This document shows positions 35,970-44,154 of a stretch of DNA of 64,000 bases, in pieces (positions within the stretch are counted from its first letter, which is position 1; every line of letters starts with the position of its first letter). The stretch spans positions 25,249 through 89,248 of the forward strand of contig JAAYIG010000164.1 in NCBI GenBank assembly GCA_012523595.1, written 5' to 3'. The position numbers and the translations under genes are program-made. The notes under the pieces are model-generated. The model was not told the origin of the DNA. It saw only the letters and a program-made list of their open reading frames with translations, and searched no databases. This stretch comes from Fibrobacter sp. GTDB taxonomy: Bacteria; Fibrobacterota; Chitinivibrionia; Chitinivibrionales; Chitinispirillaceae.

Positions 35970-36920
35970 ATGAAGGTCAAATATGATTCGATTATAGGTG
36001 ATATACACACTTCTGATGGTGTTCTATATCCGCCAAAGACATTAAGCCTTCATCTTACCGATAGATGCAATAGTAAATGCATATTTTGTGGTGAAGATTC
36101 ACACTCCAGTCTGACTGATACAGTACAGTCAAAACAGCTTATCAGTTTTCTGGATGAACACGATCCATCTGAATGGACTGCAGTAAATATTCATGGCGGG
36201 GAACCGACAATCAGACCTGATTTCATAAACTTGCTTTCCTATATCAGAAAATCGGGTTATAAAACCATCATTCTCCAGACAAATGCTTTGATGCTGGGTT
36301 TGAAAGAATTTTCCAGACGTGTTCATGAAATCGGAATAGACATTTATACTGTGGGTTTTCATGCTCATGAATCAAAACTTATGGATACTTTAACCAGGAT
36401 ACCAGATAGTTTTGACAGAATAATAAATGGTATACGATCGATTAAAAAAAATGATAACTATTTACGAACAACTACGGTAGCCTGTTCAGGTAATTATAGG
36501 CATTTGACTGATATATGTAAAAAAGGAATAGATGAAGGTGTCGATCACATCAATATTTCTGCTATGCAGCCAGGTGGAAGCGCTTTCCGAGAATTAGACA
36601 ATCTGCTAATAGGTTACGATGAATGCCGTCCATACATTGAGCAAGCAATTGAATATGCTATTACACATGACAGGAAAGTGACTCTTGAGGGATTTCCATT
36701 ATGTGCGGTTCCAGCATATTCCCGTTACTATGTAGACTGGTCTAAGCAGAGGTTGAATGTATTGTATAGAGAAATGAGAATGAGTAACTTCAATGAATTT
36801 CTAACTGTAACAACTCGTATAAAAAGCGGGCCTTGTACAAATTGTCCCTGCACTGAAAAATGTTGTGGTGTTTATAAAGACTATGTAAAGAAAATCGGGT
36901 GGAAAGGAATAGGAATCTAA
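35970..36920 (+). CDS. Radical SAM enzyme with C-terminal Cys cluster, copy 1
   Basis: This 316-residue enzyme has the radical SAM motif CNSKCIFC (Cys33, Cys37, Cys40), followed by the GGEP-type segment NIHGGEPTIRPDF, which binds SAM. The C-terminal part includes a Cys in EGFPLCAVPAY and a terminal cluster CTNCPCTEKCCGVYK, then KKIGW. This is a probable auxiliary iron-sulfur site of the SPASM/twitch kind. Copy 2 at 37667 is a clear paralogue, sharing EGFP-x-C, C..C, CxGVYK-x-Y and KIGW. Each copy is followed by an overlapping helical partner gene. Peptide or small-molecule modification is likely; the substrate is not known. Confidence 0.85.
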   Translation: MKVKYDSIIGDIHTSDGVLYPPKTLSLHLTDRCNSKCIFCGEDSHSSLTDTVQSKQLISFLDEHDPSEWTAVNIHGGEPTIRPDFINLLSYIRKSGYKTIILQTNALMLGLKEFSRRVHEIGIDIYTVGFHAHESKLMDTLTRIPDSFDRIINGIRSIKKNDNYLRTTTVACSGNYRHLTDICKKGIDEGVDHINISAMQPGGSAFRELDNLLIGYDECRPYIEQAIEYAITHDRKVTLEGFPLCAVPAYSRYYVDWSKQRLNVLYREMRMSNFNEFLTVTTRIKSGPCTNCPCTEKCCGVYKDYVKKIGWKGIGI

Positions 36921-37651
36921 TGTCAAATATCAACACCAATGTGGAAGACATAATTCCGTTTTCAAAAGATGAATTTGAGATTTTACTGGCCTTGTCCATG
37001 GGTATGAAGAGTAATTCAAGGTCTCGTATTTTGAATGCTCTTCAAAAAAAGCATGAAAGTAACCCTTCAGATGAGAAATCAGCCATTTCTCTGGCAATTG
37101 CAATATATCTGCTTATCGGTCCTAAGACAGAGGCAATAGAAAGAGCCAAAGCTCAGGTCAGCGGTTACATGATTATGAGCGAGTGTTTGAAAATTCATAG
37201 TACCTGGTGGTTGCCAAGGTATCTTAGAAGTGAAATTTCATTGGGAATTCCAGATGGGCTTGCCGAAATGTCATCGGGTGTTCATTCAATAGGCGCTTCA
37301 ATTGTAAAGCCATATGAAGATAGAGAAGTGTTGATAGAGATGCAGGGAAGGTCAGTATATTCAGAACCATATTTCATGTGTCCTTATATGGGGCAGGTAA
37401 GAGAAATGCTTGGCAGCGGGAATATTGATGGTGCATATAAAATGTTCAAAAGAGCATGTGACAAGGTCGAATGCAAACCGACTTATCATACTCGACTGTT
37501 AAGCCAGGTGTTTCTCGATGTAATTATAATTTTAAAGAGATTATGCCTGGAGGAATTTGCGCTTCAGGTCCAGCAAAAGGCAATGACAGTTTTCCCCAAA
37601 TCCCGCTCAATAGCTGAAAGTATTAATATGACTTATACCTTACTTACATAA
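36920..37651 (+). CDS. Helical partner protein of radical SAM copy 1, unknown function
   Basis: The ATG at 36920 overlaps the radical SAM stop (TAATG), with AAAGGAATAGG upstream; a GTG at 36899 is the longer alternative. The 243-residue protein is predicted to be mainly helical, with TPR-like spacing (HSTWWLPRYLRSEISLGIP, LGSGNIDGAYKMFKRACDK). It aligns by eye with the partner at 38595: LPRYLRSEIS matches ALYIRSQVA, PYFMCPYMG matches PYFFIPFAV, and FPKSRS matches FPAGKS. It shows no enzyme motif. Translational coupling suggests a scaffold or peptide-presenting role for the adjacent enzyme. I do not recognise a named family. Confidence 0.7.
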   Translation: MSNINTNVEDIIPFSKDEFEILLALSMGMKSNSRSRILNALQKKHESNPSDEKSAISLAIAIYLLIGPKTEAIERAKAQVSGYMIMSECLKIHSTWWLPRYLRSEISLGIPDGLAEMSSGVHSIGASIVKPYEDREVLIEMQGRSVYSEPYFMCPYMGQVREMLGSGNIDGAYKMFKRACDKVECKPTYHTRLLSQVFLDVIIILKRLCLEEFALQVQQKAMTVFPKSRSIAESINMTYTLLT

Positions 37652-37666
37652 AGGACTAATTTAATT

Positions 37667-38617
37667 ATGCAGAATGCAAAAAAAATGTTGAGTATTCATA
37701 CTACTGATTTATGTAATAACAGATGCATATTTTGTATTGTCGATTCTCCTTGCCAGACTAAACAACAGGTAAGCCGCGAAAAAATAGATGCCTTTCTGGA
37801 GGAAAACCGTGATTCAGGGTATGTGGCTGTGAATTTACATGGTGGGGAGACAACAACAAGGCGGGATGTTCTTGATTTGCTGGAGAAAATACAGGAATGT
37901 GGATATTCTGAGATCATTCTTCAGACAAATGCCCGCAAGTTATCAGATATCGATTTTGCCAGAAAGGTAATTGAACGGGGAGTATGCCTTGTAGTAGTGT
38001 CGATGCATGGCAAAGACAGTGCAACTCATGATTCTATAACAAGGGTCAGTGGGAGTTTTGAACAGGCGATGCAGGGTATCCGCAATGTAAAAACACTGGG
38101 TGCATCAGTACGGACCAACACTGTTGTATCAAAGATGAATCAGGGTCAGATTCAGGAGATTGCATCTTTATTGATAAATGAAGGAGTTGATCATATTAAC
38201 ATTTCAGCTCTACATACAGCCGGTACAGCTTATCGTAATTTTGATCAGGTAACACCCAGATATCGCGATATAGAATCTGAAGTTGTTGCTACTGCAGTAA
38301 TGGTTGATAAAGCAAATGTACAAATTACCTTAGAGGGTTTCCCGTATTGCTGTATAAGAGGAGCAGAAAACTATGTGATCGAATGGGAGAACGAACAATT
38401 CAAAATGTTGTTTAGGTCGTTTGTTTATGATGATTATTCCGAGATGATGGATCGGATGCATCGGGTTCATGGTACTCCATGCATGAAATGTGAACGTAAA
38501 TCGATTTGTGGCGGAGTCTATAAGGAATATGCTGCAAAAATTGGGTGGAGTGAGATCGGTTATAATTATGGAATAAATATGCCCAGAGTGGAGGATGTCA
38601 ATGCGATTGCCAGATAG
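37667..38617 (+). CDS. Radical SAM enzyme with C-terminal Cys cluster, copy 2
   Basis: This 316-residue paralogue of the enzyme at 35970 has the motif CNNRCIFC (Cys16, Cys20, Cys23), the SAM-binding segment NLHGGETTTRRDVLDL, and the middle segment EGVDHINISALHTAGTAYR, which matches EGVDHINISAMQPGGSAFR in copy 1. The C-terminal cluster is EGFPYCCIRGA and CMKCERKSICGGVYKEY, then KIGW. The two copies are the same length and keep all of these positions, which points to tandem duplication followed by divergence. Each probably treats a different site or intermediate. It overlaps the following helical-partner gene by about 20 bases. Confidence 0.85.
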   Translation: MQNAKKMLSIHTTDLCNNRCIFCIVDSPCQTKQQVSREKIDAFLEENRDSGYVAVNLHGGETTTRRDVLDLLEKIQECGYSEIILQTNARKLSDIDFARKVIERGVCLVVVSMHGKDSATHDSITRVSGSFEQAMQGIRNVKTLGASVRTNTVVSKMNQGQIQEIASLLINEGVDHINISALHTAGTAYRNFDQVTPRYRDIESEVVATAVMVDKANVQITLEGFPYCCIRGAENYVIEWENEQFKMLFRSFVYDDYSEMMDRMHRVHGTPCMKCERKSICGGVYKEYAAKIGWSEIGYNYGINMPRVEDVNAIAR

Positions 38618-39278
38618 TAAAGATGACACGATATGGAAGACAATCAGGTTTGCTGCGAGGCAATCATTCCCGGAGAAATTTGCCGCAAATTTGCTTCAGC
38701 GTGCGGAAAATGACACTGAAAACGCTGAGTATTGGTATGAGTATGGTCTGTGTTGTTTTGAATTCATGAACATTGTAGAGCAGAGTCAGGCGAAGCACAG
38801 GTTTCTGTGTGGTGCCATCAATTCCTGCACCAGGGCAGTTAATCTGGATGCAGATCATTGGCCTGCTCTTTATATCCGCTCTCAAGTAGCGATTCTTCTG
38901 GAAATAGCTGATAACAGTATGCTTGCCAGCTATCTTCTGCCTCCGGAATATCGTCTTGAGGATGCTGTCCGGGACCAGTTGCATATGATAAGTATTCAGG
39001 AAAAACTTGACCCGCAGCCCTATTTCTTTATCCCGTTTGCGGTATTATGCCTTGTCTATTTCAGCCAGGGGAAAGAGGCTGAAGGGAGGGAGATTCTGCT
39101 TCGTGGTGCCGGCGAAATACCAGAAGGAAAAATAGGGGTTCTATCAAGAGTGCTCAGTATTCCTCTGGCTCTTCTTAAGCAGGTTTTGCACGCAAAAGGT
39201 TGTGATGATCTACTGTGTATAGTTGAACAAAGATTGCGTAAAGCATTTCCCGCCGGTAAAAGTCAGGTAATTTGCTGA
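38595..39278 (+). CDS. Helical partner protein of radical SAM copy 2, unknown function
   Basis: This 227-residue, mainly helical protein carries TPR-like segments (NAEYWYEYGLCCFEFMN, DHWPALYIRSQVAILLEI, KEAEGREILLRGAGEIP). It matches the partner of copy 1 in the central and C-terminal parts but has a different N-terminus. Its start lies inside the end of the radical SAM gene; the ATG at 38595 or the one at 38601 could be used, and GGAGG sits close upstream. No catalytic residues are seen. A role as dedicated partner or substrate holder of the radical SAM enzyme at 37667 is inferred from overlap and duplication. Confidence 0.7.
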   Translation: MSMRLPDSKDDTIWKTIRFAARQSFPEKFAANLLQRAENDTENAEYWYEYGLCCFEFMNIVEQSQAKHRFLCGAINSCTRAVNLDADHWPALYIRSQVAILLEIADNSMLASYLLPPEYRLEDAVRDQLHMISIQEKLDPQPYFFIPFAVLCLVYFSQGKEAEGREILLRGAGEIPEGKIGVLSRVLSIPLALLKQVLHAKGCDDLLCIVEQRLRKAFPAGKSQVIC

Positions 39279-39295
39279 TTTAACGGTTTATTGTA

Positions 39296-40507
39296 ATGAG
39301 AAAAATAGTATTCATTAACACAAGCTACTGGGCATGGGGAGAATTGACCATTGCAATTCAGTTTGCAAAACGATTAAAAAGGGCAGAATGCCTTTTTATC
39401 GTTCCCCCATCACACGAGAGCCGTATTAAACGAAGTGGTTTTGAATACCGCATTCTGATTCCCCACGGAAAACGACTTAACAGGCTCACCTTTTCAGAAG
39501 TCCAAAGCGCGTTCGGTCCGGATCTTGTTATTCTCAGTGATTTGTTAAATTATGCTTTCTGCGATACCCATTATGGGTTGACATTTGAAGACCTTGAGCT
39601 GTTCAAGTGTCCTTGTGGAGGATTTGATTTATACGATTTAAAGAAAACTGCCGGGAAAGTCGATACTTTTGGGTTTATTGACAGAAAAATTAAAAGCTTT
39701 GATTTCAGTTATTTATCACTTTTCCTGCAGCCTTGTCCGATTCTTTCACCATTTACCAATAAACAGACAGGCTCAGTTCGTTACTCATTGTTTGAGATGC
39801 AGAAACCGGTAGGAAAAAAGGAACAGACAGATGCTAAAAACAAACTTGGGATAAATGAAAATCAGAAAATTGTATTCATTACAAACGCAACCTGGCAGCA
39901 GAATCACCGTCTTTATCCAGAAACAATTGAATTCATCTCATCCTGTTATGATTCAATTTATAGTTCTATGACAAATTTACCTCAGGATATACAAATAATC
40001 TGCGTTGGGCCTCGCAGATTCTTTCCCACAAACTGTAGTAAGAATTTTAGTCATATAGAAAGCATGCCTGAAGAAGAATTTAAAACTTTCATTTCAGCAG
40101 CAGATCTGCTTGTAAGTAATAACTTTATCTCCACATCGATGGTTGAGGTGGCTCTAAAAGGAATACCGGTTTTGCTGCTGCAAAACTCCTATTTCAAGTT
40201 CAAAGACAGAAAAGGATGGGCGGGAGGTAGAAAAGCTCCTGAGCCTGCACAAGTGGCTGCATTGGAGAAAGTGTATCCATTTCGGATGTTTCCTGTAGGG
40301 TGGTTTCTGTTTCTAGATCCTATAGTTACCAATAATCCGTTTTACAGCATACTTCCTCATATTGAGATTTATGATAATGAAAAAATAACTGGTACAATTC
40401 TGTCCATGCTGGAATCAACTTATCGTGAAGAATTCAATAAAAGAATAGAACACTTCAAGAAAAAACTGGTTGAACTTCCGGAACCGGATGAAGCTATTGA
40501 GGCATGA
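39296..40507 (+). CDS. GT-B-like glycosyltransferase-type protein, paralogue 1
   Basis: This 403-residue protein has the two-domain outline of GT-B glycosyltransferases. The N-terminal Rossmann half starts VFINTSYWAWGELTIAIQF, and the C-terminal half has KIVFITNATWQQNHRLYPE and IICVGPRRF. It is one of three paralogues, the others at 40511 and 57427. The shared segments are an N-terminal GELTIA/GDITVA stretch, a VGPRxF or VGPxxW turn, and the distinctive motif FRMFPVGWFLFLDPIVTNNP near the C-terminus. The family may be DUF6365, but I cannot confirm it. No DxD is obvious. Sugar transfer or a related group transfer on the product is the likeliest role. It is the most diverged of the three. Confidence 0.7.
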   Translation: MRKIVFINTSYWAWGELTIAIQFAKRLKRAECLFIVPPSHESRIKRSGFEYRILIPHGKRLNRLTFSEVQSAFGPDLVILSDLLNYAFCDTHYGLTFEDLELFKCPCGGFDLYDLKKTAGKVDTFGFIDRKIKSFDFSYLSLFLQPCPILSPFTNKQTGSVRYSLFEMQKPVGKKEQTDAKNKLGINENQKIVFITNATWQQNHRLYPETIEFISSCYDSIYSSMTNLPQDIQIICVGPRRFFPTNCSKNFSHIESMPEEEFKTFISAADLLVSNNFISTSMVEVALKGIPVLLLQNSYFKFKDRKGWAGGRKAPEPAQVAALEKVYPFRMFPVGWFLFLDPIVTNNPFYSILPHIEIYDNEKITGTILSMLESTYREEFNKRIEHFKKKLVELPEPDEAIEA

Positions 40508-40510
40508 TAG

Positions 40511-41743
40511 ATGAGTAATAATCGTATTCTTGTACTTGGATTGGGACATCTTTCCAATGGAGAGTTAACCATAGCCCTGGAAACGGTGCGTCATCTACCG
40601 TCAAATGGCTTTGAACTGCTTTTTATCAGTCATCCTAATGGAGCCAACTATATAAGGTCGGCTGGAATACCATGTATGAGTCTGGACAAGACAACCACAT
40701 GGGAGAATCGAACACTGTTTGAAAAGATCCTTACGGATTTTAATCCAGGCAGAATTCTGTGTGCAGATGTATACACAATGGAATATGCATCTGTCTGGTG
40801 TGGCATAGATTTCGAGTATTTAAAGCGGCTTGGATTGCCTCTTGGCAGTTTTGATCAATATGAGTGGGAATCGACTAATTTTGAATGGGATTTCACTCAT
40901 GCGCCTCCAGTCAAAATAAGACCGGAACTGATAAAAAGCTGTGATTTTCTGATTCGCCCATGTCCTCTTAACAAAGTTGATGCTTCACAGGATTCCAGAA
41001 TAATAACCTGCAGGCTTTTCGGTAAGAATGATAATAAGCCGAAAATGAGCCGGTCAATGTGGGCTGAAGCGCTCTCAATAAATCTGGACCGGAAAGTCAT
41101 TTTTACAGTCAATTCAAGTTGGGAATACGTGGATGTTTCTAACTCTGTGTCAACAAAAGCAATGATTGAACAGATGCCGAAGATTATACATGGGAATATC
41201 TCACTTGTGGGTGAGCCGGTTACACTGATTCATGTCGGGCCGCGCCAGTGGACCTTTCCGATTGCATCTACAATTGATTATCGTTATTTTCCGGCTTTAA
41301 AATCGGACCTCTACCGGGAGTGTCTTGCACATGCAGACCTCTTCATGGGTACTAATGCAATTTCTATCACTTTATCCAATGCGGTTTTTCTGGGCACTCC
41401 GTCTATACTATTGAATAACTTCAAAGTACTTGATTTTCAGAGAATCTCGTCAATTCTTCCAAAAATGCCGTCTTGGTACCAGGATGTCACAAAGCATGTC
41501 TCCAGTGTGTTTGCGTTCAGGATGTTTCCCTGGGGATGGTCCAAATTTCTTTCATATGTGTTTGCAGATAATCCTTATCAGGAGACCTTTCTAACAGTAC
41601 CGGTTATGGAACCATCAAAATGTAAGAAAGCTATTGAAAAGTATCTGTTTGATGAATCAGCGATCAGTGAGATTAGAGAAAAACAACAGGTATATTTTTC
41701 AAAGTTATCCAGGCTAAGGCCACTTGAAGAACAGTTAATGTAA
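40511..41743 (+). CDS. GT-B-like glycosyltransferase-type protein, paralogue 2
   Basis: This 410-residue protein starts 3 bases after the stop of the previous gene, so the two are co-translated. It is closely related to the protein at 57427 and more distantly to the one at 39296. Shared segments are ILVLGLGHLSNGELTIA, ILCADVYTMEYASVWCGIDF, LGLPLGSFDQYE, FLIRPCPLN, IHVGPRQWTFPI and FRMFPWGWSKFLSYVFADNP. The invariant CADVYT..EY and PCPLN segments could line an active site. The fold outline (two Rossmann-like halves) suggests GT-B. No known member is recognised for certain. Confidence 0.7.
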   Translation: MSNNRILVLGLGHLSNGELTIALETVRHLPSNGFELLFISHPNGANYIRSAGIPCMSLDKTTTWENRTLFEKILTDFNPGRILCADVYTMEYASVWCGIDFEYLKRLGLPLGSFDQYEWESTNFEWDFTHAPPVKIRPELIKSCDFLIRPCPLNKVDASQDSRIITCRLFGKNDNKPKMSRSMWAEALSINLDRKVIFTVNSSWEYVDVSNSVSTKAMIEQMPKIIHGNISLVGEPVTLIHVGPRQWTFPIASTIDYRYFPALKSDLYRECLAHADLFMGTNAISITLSNAVFLGTPSILLNNFKVLDFQRISSILPKMPSWYQDVTKHVSSVFAFRMFPWGWSKFLSYVFADNPYQETFLTVPVMEPSKCKKAIEKYLFDESAISEIREKQQVYFSKLSRLRPLEEQLM

Positions 41744-41754
41744 AGAGGAAAGAG

Positions 41755-43188
41755 ATGGTAGGTAAGTATAAAACCACAGGGCATCAGAAGACTGAAGAAT
41801 TTCAGGAGAATGCCCGGAAATTTATATGGCAATTCGGATCAAGTCTTGAAAAGACAGTTCAGGACCATGGCCCTTTGATCTTTGAGCGTACAGAAGGGAA
41901 TATGGTTTACGATACAGACGGGAAGGCATATATCGATGGAATGTCGGGTGTATGGGTGGTTAATGCAGGGCATGGAAATTCAAGGATCATCAAAGCCATA
42001 GAGAAGCAGATTAATACAATGGCGTATGCTCTTTCAGAGGAAGGATACTCCAACACTGTTGCAATTAAAGCAGCAGAAAAACTCATATCAATAATTCCTT
42101 TTCCAATGCAACGGGTATATTTTACCTGTGGAGGATCGGAATCTGTAGAAATTGCATTGCGTTTTGCCCGTTTGTACCACAAATTAACCGGTAACCCCAG
42201 AAAGTATAAGCTGATTGGACGTCGTGGTTCATACCATGGTGCTACTCTTCTGGCGTTTTCAGTTTCAGATTATGATCTCTTTACCGATGCTTTTGGCCCG
42301 CGCCCTTCTGGAATAATTCGTACTGCCCATCCATACTGTTACCGCTGTGAATTTGGACTCTGTCCCGAATCATGCAGTTGTGAATGTGCTGAAGATCTTG
42401 AAAGAGTAATTGAACAAGAGGGAAGTGAAAGTGTTGCAGCGTTTATTGCTGAACCGATTTCTACTGCCAGCGGCGTTGCCATTCCTCCGGAAGGGTATTG
42501 GAAAAGAATCCGGCAGATCTGTGATAGACATGGAATCTTGTTGATTGCAGATGAAATTGTAACAGGGTTTGGCCGCACCGGGAAGCTCTTTGGAATGGAG
42601 CATTTTAATACCGCCCCGGATATTATGCTTTTTGCAAAAGCTCTTACCTCTGGATATTCTCCTCTGGGTGCAGTTGTGATGAACGAGAAGATTGCTTCGA
42701 GTGTACCACCAGCGGCATTTCTTGTTCCCGGGTACACGTTCGCAAGTCACCCCGTTTCCTGTGCAGCCGCTCTGGCTAATATCAATTGTATCGTAGAAGA
42801 AGGTTTGGCGGATAATGCAGCAGAGGTTGGGGATTATCTGTTGTCTCGTTTGAAGCATGACCTTGCTGATCATCCGTTCACAGGTGATATCCGTGGAAAA
42901 GGATTATTGGTTTGTCTGGAGCTTGTACAGGATAGAGTGACAAAACGCCAATTCAGTCATGATTCACCTTTTGTTGATATTTTGACTTCTTTAATGCGTT
43001 CACGGGGGCTCTTTTTGCGCCTGAAAAGTGATCATCTTCATATTGCACCACCACTTACAATAAGTAGACATGAAGCGGATCGGATTGCTGACATAGTTGT
43101 TTCGAGTTTGCAGGAATTGCCAGGGTTGTTAAAAAGTATGCCCAAAAGGCAAAACAGCCTCAAATTACTCCAGAAGCATACAGTTTGA
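41755..43188 (+). CDS. Class III aminotransferase
   Basis: This 477-residue PLP enzyme has the class III signature. It includes DGMSGVWVVNAGHGN near residue 65, CGGSESVEIALRFAR, GRRGSYHGATLLAF, the PLP-pocket Asp in ILLIADEIVTGFGRTGKLFG, and the Schiff-base Lys in LFAKALTSGYSPLGA (about Lys295). A Cys-rich segment at about 195-211 (CYRCEFGLCPESCSCEC) has more Cys than is usual at this place and could bind metal. Such enzymes move an amino group onto an omega-aldehyde or keto group. AGAGGAAAGAG precedes the ATG. It may make an amino building block or install one on the product. Confidence 0.9.
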   Translation: MVGKYKTTGHQKTEEFQENARKFIWQFGSSLEKTVQDHGPLIFERTEGNMVYDTDGKAYIDGMSGVWVVNAGHGNSRIIKAIEKQINTMAYALSEEGYSNTVAIKAAEKLISIIPFPMQRVYFTCGGSESVEIALRFARLYHKLTGNPRKYKLIGRRGSYHGATLLAFSVSDYDLFTDAFGPRPSGIIRTAHPYCYRCEFGLCPESCSCECAEDLERVIEQEGSESVAAFIAEPISTASGVAIPPEGYWKRIRQICDRHGILLIADEIVTGFGRTGKLFGMEHFNTAPDIMLFAKALTSGYSPLGAVVMNEKIASSVPPAAFLVPGYTFASHPVSCAAALANINCIVEEGLADNAAEVGDYLLSRLKHDLADHPFTGDIRGKGLLVCLELVQDRVTKRQFSHDSPFVDILTSLMRSRGLFLRLKSDHLHIAPPLTISRHEADRIADIVVSSLQELPGLLKSMPKRQNSLKLLQKHTV

Positions 43189-43212
43189 CATTACAGGTAA
43201 AGGTGGTCGATT

Positions 43213-44148
43213 TTGGTTGAAAGTAAGTGGCCTGTAACTTTTTTCGGCCTCGGGCGGAGATCTGTTAAGCAATTGCTGGAAAAATATTTCAGACTTAAAC
43301 AGAACCTCCAACCTGGTTCATCATGCATTATGAAAATGGTTATGGAAAATGAATACCTCTCACCATGGGGGTATACAACTAAGCGTCAGAGTATCAATGC
43401 ATTACTGGAACGACATCTTGAAAAGAATATATCTTCATGGTCAATCGGGACACGGTATCAGTGGAAAGATGTGAATTTTACATCGGAAGATCAGACTGGA
43501 CACAATGGATCAATCAAATGGACATTCGCGCATGGAATGGAATTCAAGTATTTTAAGACAATAAGTGTGCCTAAGGGTGAAAAACCATTTACAGAATCAG
43601 ATAGTGGCACCGATGAGTGTGCGGGTGAAGATATAGAAATTGGAAACTGGTTTTCCTCGTGTCCTGCAACCCCGGCAATTAATTTAATGTTGATGATGAA
43701 CTGGGATGTGCTGACTTTTGAGGAATTCAGTACAAGAATTGCAAATATGGCCATTGATGGTACGCTTAGAGATGGAACAGAAGAACTGGTTGCTCTTGGG
43801 GGAACTTATGTTCAGCTTGGACTTAAGGGATGTGAACAAGGAAGATCATATTTCAAAAACGGTAGATTTTTAGTAAAGCCAATAGGATTTTGTCAGATAG
43901 ATGGTGTTCCTGTGTGCCAATATGAATATCGCAGCCAGGGAGTCTTAAATGTACACAAGGAATCAGCGAAAAGAGGTATTACGCAATCGGGAAACTCATT
44001 TTTTTTTGGTAAAATTCTGTTGAATTGTGAGACTTCTGACATAATTCATGGTGATCTGGTAGAGCTGATCACAGCTTCGATAGAAAAAGATAACGGAAAG
44101 ATAATTCCCGTCCAAAAGCGTCGATTTGTCCATTTATCAAGAGTCTGA
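43213..44148 (+). CDS. Conserved-looking protein of unknown function (TTG start)
   Basis: This 311-residue protein fits the cluster in strand, spacing (24 bases after the aminotransferase, 6 before the ABC gene) and base composition, but I do not recognise its family. The TTG at 43213 follows AAAGGTGG, so it is the probable start; the next ATG would remove about 39 residues. Noticeable segments are WPVTFFGLGRRSVKQLLE, ENEYLSPWGYTTKRQS, DGTLRDGTEELVALGG and IGFCQIDGVPVCQYEYRSQG. There is no signal peptide or membrane span. It could be a cytoplasmic modifying enzyme or a binding protein. Confidence 0.65.
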   Translation: MVESKWPVTFFGLGRRSVKQLLEKYFRLKQNLQPGSSCIMKMVMENEYLSPWGYTTKRQSINALLERHLEKNISSWSIGTRYQWKDVNFTSEDQTGHNGSIKWTFAHGMEFKYFKTISVPKGEKPFTESDSGTDECAGEDIEIGNWFSSCPATPAINLMLMMNWDVLTFEEFSTRIANMAIDGTLRDGTEELVALGGTYVQLGLKGCEQGRSYFKNGRFLVKPIGFCQIDGVPVCQYEYRSQGVLNVHKESAKRGITQSGNSFFFGKILLNCETSDIIHGDLVELITASIEKDNGKIIPVQKRRFVHLSRV

Positions 44149-44154
44149 CATCGT

